This document shows, piece after piece, positions 30,858 to 42,720 of a stretch of 64,000 nucleotides of DNA; positions within the stretch are counted from its first letter, which is position 1, and every line of letters starts with the position of its first letter. Made by a program: the position numbers and the translations under genes. The notes beneath the pieces are model-generated. The model saw nothing but the letters and a program-made list of their open reading frames with translations. It did not search any database and was not told where the DNA came from. The stretch covers positions 10,517,343 to 10,581,342 of the forward strand of contig NC_084597.1 in NCBI RefSeq assembly GCF_033807715.1. The letters run 5' to 3'. This stretch comes from Cololabis saira (Eukaryota; Chordata; Actinopteri; Beloniformes; Belonidae).

Positions 30858-32489
30858 AATTAAAGCTGCAAGCAGCGATGAACGGGCCCTCGCACTCACG
30901 GCCACCGCCCCCCATAAGCATATCAGAAAAGACACCACCCACGACTTCCTATGTCAAACAATTAAAATGTTATAGCAGAAAAAAGGGACAACCAATCAGA
31001 AGAAGGGGCGGGGCTAGTTCACGCCAATGAAGGTCAAGGACTCCATAAAGAATCTGATGACACCAGCCACGACTCTCTATGTCAAACCATTCCAAAGTTT
31101 TAGCAGAAAATCGGGACAACCAATCAGAAGAAGGGGCGGGGCTAATTAAGGCCAACGAAGCTTAAGGACTCATTACAGAGTCCCATGACACCACCCACAA
31201 CTTCCTATGTCAAACCATTCAAAAGTTATGGCAGATAAAAGTATTCTAGGGGGCGCTGTTGAGCCGTTAGGCAACGCCCATTAATGCAAACCATGAAATA
31301 TCAAATTTATCGCCAAGTCTGTCTTGCATGCAAAATTTGGTGACTTTTGGAGAACTATCAAATATGGACCAATCAGATTTCAAAATGGCCGACTTCCTGT
31401 TCGGTTTCGGCCATGGCTCCAAGAGACTTTTCTTTAAGTTGTGACATGATACAGATGTGTAGCGATTTTCGTGCATGTACGTCGAACTGTATTGTGGGGC
31501 TTGAGGCACAAAGTTTTCCGGGGGGCGCTGTTGAGCCATTTTGCCACGCCCATTAATGCAAACCATGAAATATCAAATTTATCGCCAGGCCTGGCTTGCG
31601 TGCCAAATTTGGTGACTTTTGGGGAACTATCAAATATGGACCAATCAGATGAAGGGGGGCGCGCCTTATGGCGTCTAGCGTCGCCACGGTAACACTTTTG
31701 AAAGAGAAAAGTAATGCGTGTAGTCGCAGGATGAAGACGCACATGTTGATGTATAACACATCTGGGTTCACGATACGGTTAGGGCCGTATTAATTCTCGA
31801 AGGAATGGCATATATTGCTCCAAAATTACGCAATTAATTCAGATTGTTCAAAATGGCCGACTTCCTGTTCGGTTTCGGCCATGGCGCCAAGAGACTTTTC
31901 TTTTAGTTGCGACATGATACAGGTGTGTACCGATTTTCGTTCATGTACGTCAAACCGTATTATGGGGCTTGAGGCGCAAAGTTTTTTCTGTCAGAACCAA
32001 TCAGATGAAGGGTGGGCGCGCTTTTTGGCGTCTAGCGTCGCCACGGTAACGCTTTTGAAAGAGAAAAGTAATGCGTGGTGTCGGAGGATGGAGACGCACA
32101 TTTTGATGTATAACACACTTGGGGGCACGTTACAGTTCGGGCCGTATTAACTGCCGAAGGAATGGCATAAATTTCGGCAAAATGACACGATTAATTCAAA
32201 ATGACCGACATCCTGTTCGGTTTCGGGCACGGCACCAAGAGACTTTTCTTTAAGTTGCGCCATGATACAGGTGTGTACCGAATTTTGTGCATGTACGTCA
32301 AACCGTATCGTGGGGCTTGAGGCACAAAGTTTTCAAGGGGGCGCTGTTGAGCCATTTTGCCACGCCCATTAATGCGAACCATAAAATATCAAATTTTTCG
32401 CCAGGCCTGACTTGCGTGCAAAATTTGGTGACTTTTTGGGCATGTTTAGGGGGGCAAAAAGGCCTTCCTTTTGTCAGAAAAATAATAAT
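30858..32489. repeat. Array A, unit 1
   Basis: The head AATTAAAGCTGCAAGCAGCG is followed by GGGCCCTCGCAC (30884-30895), then a pair of 128-base CCAAT/GC-box modules, then several blocks of about 330 bases. Each of those opens with GGGGGCGCTGTTGAGCC or similar and includes GGCGTCTAGCGTCGCCACGG and GGAGACGCACA. It ends GTCAGAAAAATAATAATAAT, where the next head begins. The many short open frames on both strands are repeated non-coding sequence. Confidence 0.9.
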
Positions 32490-33150
32490 AATTAAAGCTG
32501 CAAGCAGCGATGAACGGGCCCTCGCACTCAAGGCCACCGCCCCCCATAAGCATATCACAAACGACACCACCCACGACTTCCTATGTCAAACCATTCAAAA
32601 GTTATAGCAGAAAAAAGGGACAACCAATCAGAAGAAGGGGTGGGGCTAATTCAGGCCAATGAAGGTCAAGGACTCCATACAGAATCTGATGACACCACCC
32701 ACGACTCTCTATGTCAAACCATTCCAAAGTTATAGCAGAAAATCGGGACAACCAATCAGAAGAAGGGGCGGGTCTAATTTGCACCAATTATGGTCAAGGA
32801 CTCAATACCGAGTCCGATGACACCACCCACGACTCTCTATGTCAAACCATTCAAAAGTTATAGCAGAAAAAAGTATTCTAGGGGGCGCTGTTGAGCCATT
32901 AGGCCACGCCCATTCATGATAACCATGAAATATCAAATTTATCCCCAGGCCTGGCTTGCATGCAAAATTTGGTGACTTTTGGAGAACTATCAAATATGGA
33001 CCAATCAGATGAAGGGGGCGCACTTTTTGGCGTCGAGTGTTGCCACGTTAACGCTTTTGAATGAGAAAAGTAATGGGCGTCGTCGCAGGAAGGAGACGCA
33101 CATGTTGATGTAAAAAAAAAGACACACAAATTGCTGACAATAATCCTTGC

Positions 33151-33222
33151 ATTGAGCTGGGATCGATCCCACGATCTCCCACACGAAAGACGGTGACATT
33201 ACCGCTGAGCCACGAATCAGCT
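33151..33222 (-). repeat. tRNA-like sequence (SINE head or tRNA pseudogene)
   Basis: On the minus strand TGGCTCAGCGGTAATGTCA matches the box A consensus, and GGGATCGATCCC, about 35 bases further, resembles box B. The anticodon arm has no clear 5-bp stem with a U33-type loop, so a functional tRNA is unlikely. A more degraded relative lies at about 33545-33602 (box-A-like part TAGCTCAGCTAGA on the minus strand), followed by a similar AT-rich tail with AATATTTGTAAG. Confidence 0.45.
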
Positions 33223-33796
33223 TGGCCATTTTCTGACTGACTGAGTTAGGAGATACCAACATAGCGATGTAATTTGAGTACCGAATTGTTTTTTCCTAAT
33301 TTTTAAAATATTTGTAAGATATAAATATTAGTAAAACCCCACTATTTGTTCTTTTGTGAATAGCATGTTCCAGTCTTTACTTCCTAGACACACACACTGC
33401 ATGGAAGGGAGCGTTTGATTTATTGTTCACGTAACATTACTTTTATTTTTTCACAACCAAACCACGCACTTTATTTATGTCATTTGCACCGGGCAAGGAC
33501 AAAAAATAAATGATTCCACCAAAATTCCAGAGATTTTTGTGGTTTTCTGGATATCTCACTCCAAAGACAGGAACGCTCTAGCTGAGCTAAGACTCAGCTA
33601 CTTATTTCAATTTGACCTACTGGCTTAGGACAGACCAACATATCGATATTTAGTGATGTAAGTCTTGGACTGTTTTTTTCTAATTTTTTTAAATATTTGT
33701 AAGTTATAAATAATAGTAAAACCCTACTATTTTAATTATTACTTTTTCTGTAACCATTCTGCCAAGGTTGTAACCGGGCTGAGCCGGGAATATTTA

Positions 33797-33972
33797 TGAC
33801 GTCACCACATTACAGGGAGCTGATTGGTCGGGGGGCGGGGCCGTCACCACCCTCCGCGCCACTGATTGGTCGGGGGCGGGGCCGTCATCACCCTACTCGC
33901 CACTGATTGGTCGGGGGGCGGGGCCGTCACCACCCTACTCGCCACTGATTGGTCGGGGGGCGGGGCCGGCAG
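33797..33972 (+). promoter_or_regulatory. CRE plus four reverse-CCAAT/GC-box repeats
   Basis: A perfect cAMP response element TGACGTCA (33797-33804) is followed by four tandem copies of a 41-42 base unit. Each has CTGATTGGTCGGGG and GGGCGGGGCC; ATTGG starts at 33823, 33865, 33906 and 33948. ATTGG is the reverse CCAAT box bound by NF-Y, and GGGGCGGGGC is an Sp1/KLF site. The content resembles a strong TATA-less promoter or enhancer. Whether it is active, and on which transcript, is unknown. Confidence 0.55.
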
Positions 33973-35410
33973 ACGTTTGAATCAGGAAGCGGGAGTCAGC
34001 GCGAGAGCGACTGGCGGCTCGTGGCGATTTTATTATAAAAAAGGGACAACCAATCAGAAGAAGGGGCGGGGCTAATTCAGGCCAATGAAGGTAAAGGACT
34101 CCATAAAGAATTTGATGACCCCACCCACGACTCCCTATGTCAAACCATTCCAAAGTTATAGCAGAAAATCGGGACAACCAATCAGAAGAAGGGGCGGGGC
34201 TAATTAAGGCCAACGAAGTTTAAGAACTCAGTAGAAAGTCCCATGACACCACCCACGACTCTCTATGTCAAACCATTAAAAAGTTATAGCAGAAAAAAGG
34301 GACAACCAATCAGAAGAAGAGGCGGGGCTAATTCTGGCCAATGAAGGTCAAGGACTCCATAAAGAATCTGATGACACCACCCACGACTTCCTATGTAGAA
34401 CCATTCAAAAGTTATGGCAGAGAAAAGTTTTCTAGGGGGCGCTGTTGAGCCGTTAGGCCACGCCCATTAATGCAAACCATGAAATATCAAATTTATCGCC
34501 AAGTCTGGCTTGCATGCAAAATTTGGTGACTTTTGGAGAACTATCAAATATGGACCAATCACATGAAGGGGGGGCGCGCTTTTTGGCGTCTAGCGTCGCC
34601 ACGGTAACACTTTTGAAAGAGAAAAGTAATGCGTGTAGTCGCAGGATGGAGACGCACATTTTGATGTATAACACATCTGGGTTCACGATACGGTTCGGGC
34701 CGTATTAATTCTCGAAGGAATGGCATATATTGCTCCAAAATTACGTGATTAATTAAGAATGTTCAAAATGGCCGACTTCCTGTTCGGTTTCGACCATGGT
34801 GCCAAGAGACTTTTCTTTTAGTTGCGACATGATACAGGTGTGTACCGATTTTCGTTCATGTACGTCAAACCGTATTCTGGGGCTTGAGGCGCAAAGTTTT
34901 TTCTGTCTGAACCAATCAGATGATGGGTGGGCGCGCTTTTTGGCGTCTAGCGTCGCCACGGTAACGCTTTTGAGAGAGAAAAGTAATGCGTGGTGTCGGA
35001 GGATGGAGACGCACATTTTGATGTATAACACACCTGGGTGCTCGTTACGGTTCGGGCCGTATTAACTGCCGAAGGAATGGCATAAATTTCGCCAAAATGA
35101 CACGATTAATTCAAAATGGCCGACATCCTGTTCGGTTTCGGGCATGACTCCAAGAGACTTTTCTTTAAGTTGTGCAATGATACAGGTGTGTACTGATTTT
35201 CGTGCATGTAGGTCAAACCGTATCGTTGGGCTTGAGGCACAAAGTTTTCCGGGGGGCGCTGTTGAGCCATTTTGCCACGCCCATTAATGCAAACTATAAA
35301 ATATCAAATTTTTCGCCAGGCCTGGTTTGCGTGCAAAATTTTGTGACTTTTTGGGCACGTTTAGGGGGGCAAAAAGGCCCTCCTTTCGTCAGAAAAATAA
35401 TAATAATAAT

Positions 35411-37486
35411 AATTAAAGCTGCAAGCAGCGATGAACGGGCCCTCGCACTCACGGCCACCGCCCCCCATAAGCAAATCAGAAAAGACACCACCCACGACTT
35501 CCTATGTCAAACCATTCAAAAGTTATAGCAGAAAAAAGGGACAACCAATCAGAAGAAGGGGCGGGGCTAATTCAGGCCAATGAAGGTCAAGGACTCCATA
35601 AAGAATCTGATGACACCACCCACGACTCTCTATGTCAAACCATTCAAAAGTTATAGTAGAAAATCGGGACAACCAATCAGAAGAAGGGGCGGGGCTAATT
35701 AAGGCCAACGAAGCTTAAGAACTCAGTACAAAGTCCCATGACACCACCCACGACTTCCTATGTCAAACCATTCAAAAGTTATAGCAGAAAAAAGGGACAA
35801 CCAATCAGAAGAAGGCGTGGCTAATTCTGGCCAATCAAGGTCAAGGACTCCATAAAGAATCTGATGACACCACCCACGACTCTCTATGTCAAACCATTCC
35901 AATGTTATAGCAGAAAATCGGGACAACCAATCAGAAGAAGGGGCGGGGCTAATTAAGGCCAACGAAGCTTAAGGACTCATTACAGAGTCCCATGACACCA
36001 CCCACGACTTCCTATGTCAAACCATTCAAAAGTTATGGCAGATAAAAGTATTCTAGGGGGCGCTGTTGAGCCGTTAGGCCACGCCCATTAATGCAAACCA
36101 TGAAATATCAAATTTATCGCCAAGTCTGGCTTGCATGCAAAATTTGGTGACTTTTGGAGAACTATCAAATATGGACCAATCACATGAAGGGGGGGCGCGC
36201 CTTTTGGCGTCTAGCGTCGCCACGGTAACACTTTTGAAAGAGAAAAGTAATGCGTGGTGTCGCAGGATGTAGACGCACATTTTGATGTATAACACACCTG
36301 GGTGCACGTTACGGTTCGGGCTGAATTAACTGCCGAAGGAATGGCATACATTTCGTCAAAATGACACAATTTATTCAAAATGGCCGACATCCTGTTCGGT
36401 TTCGGCCATGGCTCCAAGAGACTTTTCTTTAAGTTGTGCCATGATACAGGTGTGTAGCGATTTTCGTGCATGTACGTCAAACCGTATTGTGGGGCTTGAG
36501 GCACAAAGTTTTCCGGGGGGCGCTGTTGAGCCGTTAGGCTACGCCCATTAATGCAAACCATGAAATATCACATTTATCCCCAGGCCTGGCTTGCATGCCA
36601 AATTTGGTGCCTTTTGGGGAACTATCAAATATGGACCAATCAGATGAAGGGGGGGTGCGCTTGTTGGCGTCTAGCGTCGCCACGGTAACACTTTTCAAAG
36701 AGAAAAGTAATGCGTGTAGTCGCAGGATGGAGACGCACATTTTGATGTATAACACATCTGGGTTCACGATACGGTTCGGGCTGAATTAACTCTCGAAGGA
36801 ATGGCATATATTGCCCCAAAATTACGCAATTAATTCAGAATGTTCAAAATGGCCGACTTCCTGTTGGGTTTTGGCCATGGCGCCAAGAGACTTTTCTTTT
36901 AGTTGCGACATGATACAGGAGTGTACCAATTTTCGTTCATGTACGTCAAACCGTATTATGGGGCTTGAGGCGCAAAGTTTTTTCTGTCTGAACCAACCAG
37001 ATGAAGGGTGGCCGCGCTTTTTGGCGTCTAGCGTCGCCACGGTAACGCTTTTGAAAGAGAAAAGTAATGCGTGTGGTCGCAGGAGGGAGACGCACATTTT
37101 GATGTATAACACACCTGGGTGCACGTTACGGTTCGGGCTGAATTAACTGCCGAAGGAATGGCATAATTTGCGCCAAAGTGACAGGATTAATTCAAAATGG
37201 CCGACTTCCTGTTCGGTTTCTCGACATGACGCCCAGAGACTTTTCTTTAAGTTGTGACATGATACAGGTGTGTACCGATTTTCGTGCATGTACGTCAAAC
37301 CGTATCATGGGGCTTGAGGCACAAAGTTTTCAAGGGGGCGCTGTTGAGCCACTTTGCCACGCCCATTAATGCAACCCATGAAATATCAAATTTTTCGCCA
37401 GGCCTGACTTGGGTGCAAAATTTGGTGACTTTTTGGGCATGTTAAGGGGGGCAAAAAGGCCATCACTTTGTCAGAAGAAAAATAAT
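35411..37486. repeat. Array A, unit 3
   Basis: Head at 35411, four or so 128-base CCAAT/GC-box modules (35480-36030), then blocks of about 330 bases to the AAT-rich end at 37481-37488. Confidence 0.9.
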
Positions 37487-39822
37487 AATTAAAGCTGCAA
37501 GCAGCAATGAACGGGCCCTCGCACTCACGGCCACCGCCCCCCATAGGCATATCAGAAATGACACCACCCACGACATCCTATGTCAAACCATTGAAAAGTT
37601 ATAGCAGAAAAAAGGGACAACCAATCAGAATAAGGGGCGGGGCTAATTCAGGCCAATGAAGGTCAAGGGCTCCATAAAGAATCTGATGACACCACCCACG
37701 ACTCTCTATGTCAAACCATTCCAAAGTTATAGCAGAAAATCGGGACAACCAATCAGAAGAAGGGGCGGGGCTAATTAAGGCTAACGAAGCTTAAGGACTC
37801 ATTACAGAGTCCCATGGCACCACCCACGACTTCCTATGTCAAACCATTGAAAAGTTATAGCAGAAAAAAGGGACAACCAATCAGAAGAAGGGGCGGGGCT
37901 AATTCAGGCCAATGAAGGTCAAGGGCTCCATAAAGAATCTGATGACACCACCCACGACTCTCTATGTCAAACCATTCCAAAGTTATAGCAGAAAATCGGG
38001 ACAACCAATCAGAAGAAGGGGCGGGGCTAATTAAGGCTAACGAAGCTTAAGGACTCATTACAGAGTCCCATGGCACCACCCACGACTTCCTATGTCAAAC
38101 CATTCAAAAGTTATAGCAGAAAAAAGGGACAACCAATCAGAAGAAGGGGCGGGGCTAATTCAGGCCAATGAAGGTCAAGGGCTCCATAAAGAATCTGATG
38201 ACACCACCCACGACTCTCTATGTCAAACCATTCCAAAGTTATAGCAGAAAATCGGGACAACCAATCAGAAGAAGGGGCGGGGCTAATTAAGGCCAACGAA
38301 GCTTGAGGACTCATTACAGAGTCCCATGACACCACCCACGACTCTCTATGTCAAACCATTCAAAAGTTATGGCAGAGAAAAGTATTCTAGGGGGCGCTGT
38401 TGAGCCGTTAGGCCACGCCCATTAATGCAAGCCATGAAATATCAAATTTATCACCAGGCCTGGCTTGCATGCAAAATTTGGTGACTTTTGGAGAACTATC
38501 AAATATGGACCAATCAGATGAAGGGGTGGCGCGCCTTTTGGCGTCTAGCGTCGCCACGGTAACACTTTTGAAAGAGAAAAGTAATGCGCGTAGTCGCAGG
38601 ATGGAGACGCACATTTTGATGTATAACACACTTGGGGAAACGTTACGGTTCGGGCTGAATTAACTGCCGAAGGAATGGCATAAATTTCGCCAAAATGACA
38701 CGATTAATTCAAAATGGCCGACATCCTGTTCGGTTTCGGGCATGACCCCAAGAGACTTTTGTTTAAGTTGCGCCATGATACAGGTGTGTACCGATTTCCG
38801 TGCATGTACGTCTAACAGTATTGTGGGGCTTGAGGCACAAAGTTTTCAAGGGGGCGCTGTTGAGCCATTTTGCCACGCCCATTAATGCAAACCATTAAAT
38901 ACCAAATTTTTCGCCAGGCCTGGCTTGGGTGCAAGATTTGGTGCCTTTTGGGGAACTATCAAATATGGACCAATCACATGAAGGGGGGGTGCGCTTGTTG
39001 GCGTCTAGCGTCGCCACGGTAACACTTTGGAAAGAGAAAAGTAATGCGTGTAGTCGCAGGATGTAGACGCACATTTTGATGTATAACACATCTGGGTTCA
39101 CGATACGGTTCGGGCTGAATTAATTCTCGAAGGAATGGCATATATTGCTCCAAAATTACGCGATTAATGCAGAATGTTCAAAATGGCCGACTTCCTGTTT
39201 GGTTTCGGCCATGGCGCCAAGAGACTTTTCTTTTAGTTGCGACATGATACAGGTGTGTACCGATTTTCGTTCATGTACGTCAAAGCGTATTATGGGGCTT
39301 GAGGCGCAAAGTTTTTTCTGTCTGAACCAAATAGATTGAGGGTGGGCACGCTTTTTGGCGTCTAGCGTCGCCACGGTAACGCTTTCGAAAGAGAAAAGTA
39401 ATGCGTGGGGTCGGAGGATGGAGTCGCACATTTTGATGAATAACACACTTGGGGGAACGTTACGGTTCGGGCTGAATTAACTGCCGAAGGAAGGCATAAA
39501 TTTCGCCAAAATGACACGATTAATTCAAAATGGCCGACTTCCTGTTCGGTTTCTCGACATGACGCCAAGAGACTTTTCTTTAAGTTGCGCCATGATACAG
39601 GTGTGTACCGATTTTCGTGCATGTACGTCAAACCGTATCGTGGGGCTTGAGGCACAAAGTTTTCAAGGGGGCGCTGTTGAGCCATTTTGCCACGCCCATT
39701 AATGCAAACTATTAAATATCAAATTTTTCGCCAGGCCTGACTTGCATGCAAAATTTGGTGACTTTTTGGGCACGTTTAGGGGGGCAAAAAGGCCTTCCTT
39801 TTGTCAGGAAAATAATAATAAT
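37487..39822. repeat. Array A, unit 4
   Basis: Head at 37487. It carries three near-identical 256-base dimers (37560-38330) followed by about 330-base blocks, closing in AATAATAATAATAATT. Confidence 0.9.
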
Positions 39823-42541
39823 AATTAAAGCTGCAAGCAGCGATGAACGGGCCCTCGCACTCACGGCCACCGCCCCCCATAAGCATATCAGAAATGACAC
39901 CACCCACGACTTCCTATGTCAAACCATTGAAAAGTTATAGCAGAAAATCGGGACAACCAATCAGAAGAAGGGGCGGGGCTAATTCAGGCCAATGAAGCTT
40001 AAGGACTCATTACAGAGTCCCATGACACCACCCACGACTTCCTACGTCAAACCATTCAAAAGTTATAGCAGAAAAAAGGGACAACCAATCAGAAGAAGGG
40101 GCGGGGCTAATTCAGGCCAATGAAGGTCAAGGACTCCATACAGAATCTGATGACACCACCCACAACTATCTATGTCAAACCATTCAAAAGTTACAGCAGA
40201 AAATCGGGACAACCAATCAGAAGAAGGGGCGGGGCTAATTCAGGCCAATGAAGCTTAAGGACTCATTACAGAGTCCCATGACACCACCCACGACTTCCCA
40301 CGTCAAACCATTCAAAAGTTATAGCAGAAAAAAGGGACAACCAATCAGAAGAAGGGGCGGGGCTAATTCAGGCCAATGAAGGTCAAGGACTCCATACAGA
40401 ATCTGATGACACCAACCACGACTCTCTATGTCAAACCATTCCAAAGTTATAGCAGAAAATCGGGACAACCAATCAGAAGAAGGGGCGGGGCTAATTAAGG
40501 CCAACGAAGCTTAAGGACTCATTACAGAGTCCCATGACACCACCCACGACTTCCTACGTCAAACCATTCAAAAGTTATAGCAGAAAAAAGGGACAACCAA
40601 TCAGAAGAAGGGGCGGGGCTAATTCAGGCCAATGAAGGTCATGGACTCCATACAGAATATGATGACACCACCCACAACTATCTATGTCAAACCATTCAAA
40701 AGTTATAGCAGAAAATCGGGACAACCAATCAGAAGAAGGGGCGGGGCTAATTAAGGCCAACGAAGCTTAAGGACTCATTACAGAGTCCCATGACACCACC
40801 CACAACTTCCTATGTCAAACCATTCAAAAGTTATGGCAGAGAAAAGGGACAACCAATCAGAAGAAGGGGCGGGGCTAATTCAGGCCAATGAAGGTCAAGG
40901 GCTCCATAAAGAATCTGATGACACCACCCACGACTCGCTATGTCAAACCATTCCAAAGTTATAGCAGAAAATCGGGACAACCAATCAGAAGAAGGGGCGG
41001 GGCTAATTAAGGCCAACGAAGCTTGAGGACTCATTACAGAGTCCCATGACACCACACACGACTCTCTATGTCAAACCATTCAAAAGTTATGGCAGAGAAA
41101 AGTATTCTAGGGGGTGCTGTTGAGCCGTTATGCCACGCCCATTAATGCAAGCCATGAAATATCAAATTTATCGCCAGGCCTGGCTTGCATGCAAAATTTG
41201 GTGACTTTTGGAGAACTATCAAATATTGACCAATCACATGAAGGGGGGGCGCGCCTTTTGGTGTCAGCGTCGCCACGGTAACACTTTTGAAAGAGAAAAG
41301 TAATGCGCGTAGTCGCAGGATGGAGACGCACATTTTGATGTATAACACACTTGGGGACACGTTACGGTTCGGGCTGAATTAACTGCCGAAGGAATGGCAT
41401 AAATTTCGCCAAAATGACACGATTAATTCAAAATGGCCAACATCCTGTTCGGTTTCGGGCATGACCCCAAGAGACTTTTGTTTAAGTTGCGCCATGATAC
41501 AGGTGTGTACCGATTTTCGTGCATGTACGTCTAACCGTATTGTGGGGCTTGAGGCACAAAGTTTTCAAGGGGGCGCTGTTGAGCCATTTTGCCACGCCCA
41601 TTAATACAAACCATTAAATACCAAATTTTTTGCCAGGCCTGGCTTGGGTGCAAAATTTGGTGCCTTTTGGGGAACTATCAAATATAGACCAATCAGATGA
41701 AGGGGGGGTGCGCTTGTTGGCGTATAGCATCGCCACGGTAACACTTTTGAAAGAGAAAAGTAATGCGTGTAGTCGCAGGGTGGAGACGCACATTTTGATG
41801 TATAACACATCTGGGTTCACGATACGGTTCGGGCTGAATTAATTCTCGAAGGAATGGCATATATTGCTCCAAAATTACGCGATTAATGCAGAATGTTCAA
41901 AATGGCCGACTTCCTGTTCGGTTGCGGCCATGGCGCCAAGAGACTTTTCTTTTAGTTGCGACATGATACAGGTGTGTACCGATTTTCGTTCATGTACGTC
42001 AAAGCGTATTATGGGGCTTGAGGCGCAAAGTCTTTTCGGTCTGGACCAATCAGATGAAGGGTGGGCACGCTTTTTGGCGTCTAGCGTCGCCACGGTAACG
42101 CTTTTGAAAGAGAAAAGTAATGCGTGGGGTCGGAGGATGGAGACGCACATTTTGATGTATAACACACTTGGGGGAACGTTACGGTTCGGGCTGAATTAAC
42201 TGCCGAAGGAAGGCATAAATTTCGCCAAAATGACACGATTAATTCAAAATGGCCGACTTCCTGTTCGGTTTCTCGACATGACGCCCAGAGACTTTTCTTT
42301 AAGTTGCGCCATGATACAGGTGTGTACCGATTTTCGTGCATGTACGTCAAACCGTATCGTGGGGCTTGAGGCACAAAGTTTTCAAGGGGGCGCTGTTGAG
42401 CCATTTTGCCACGCCAATTAATGCAAACCATTAAATATCAAATTTTTTGCCAGGCCTGACTTGGGTGCAAAATTTGGTGACTTTTTGGGCATGTTAAGGG
42501 GGGCAAAAAGGCCATCACTTTGTCAGAAGAAAAATAATAAT
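39823..42541. repeat. Array A, unit 5 (innermost)
   Basis: Head at 39823. About nine 128-base modules in a strict 256-base dimer rhythm (39895-41095), then the about 330-base blocks. It is the only A unit whose body runs directly into an A tail, after TCAGAAGAAAAATAATAATA. Confidence 0.9.
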
Positions 42542-42720
42542 AAGAAGAAAAATTCCTGCAAATACAATAGGGCCTTCGCACTGAAGGTGCTCGGGCCCTA
42601 ATAATAAAAATTCCTACAGATACAATAGGGCCTTCGCACTGAAGGTGCTCGGGCCCTAATAACGCGAAGAATTCCTACAGATACAATAGGGCCTTCGCAC
42701 TGAAGGTGCTCGGGCCCTAA
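42542..42720. repeat. Array A tails, three tandem copies of ~60 bases
   Basis: Each copy contains AATTCCT(A/G)CA, ATACAATAGGGCCTTCGCAC and TGAAGGTGCTCGGGCCCTAA, at about 42550-42600, 42608-42660 and 42669-42720, separated by AAT-rich or AACGCG spacers. The final GTGCTCGGGCCC is inversely complementary (10 of 12) to GGGCCCTCGCAC in the A heads. AGGGCC and GGCCCT can pair to form a hairpin. Confidence 0.85.

Larger units (their letters stand above)
33112..34035. other. Foreign segment inserted in array A
   Basis: This part shares nothing with the flanking array modules. It contains two diverged copies of a tRNA-like plus AT-rich tail unit (33120-33360 and about 33535-33745), then a CRE and four reverse-CCAAT/GC-box repeats. 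The junctions are A-rich (GATGTAAAAAAAAAGAC at left, TTATTATAAAAAAGGG at right). No target duplication was recognised. Confidence 0.7.
32490..35410. repeat. Array A, unit 2, interrupted by foreign insert
   Basis: Same head and modules as unit 1. After a block ending near 33111 the repeat stops, unrelated sequence occupies 33112-34035, and the repeat resumes inside a 128-base module at about 34036. The unit closes with AATAATAATAATAATT. Confidence 0.88.

Noticed and set aside
33151..33222. Functional tRNA gene
   Set aside because: Box A is good but the anticodon arm does not form a proper stem and loop, so only tRNA-related sequence is claimed.
30970..41055. Recurring 61-residue minus-strand frame spaced every 256 bases
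   Set aside because: Conserved because the DNA repeat is conserved; frame lengths change with single substitutions and no known domain is visible.
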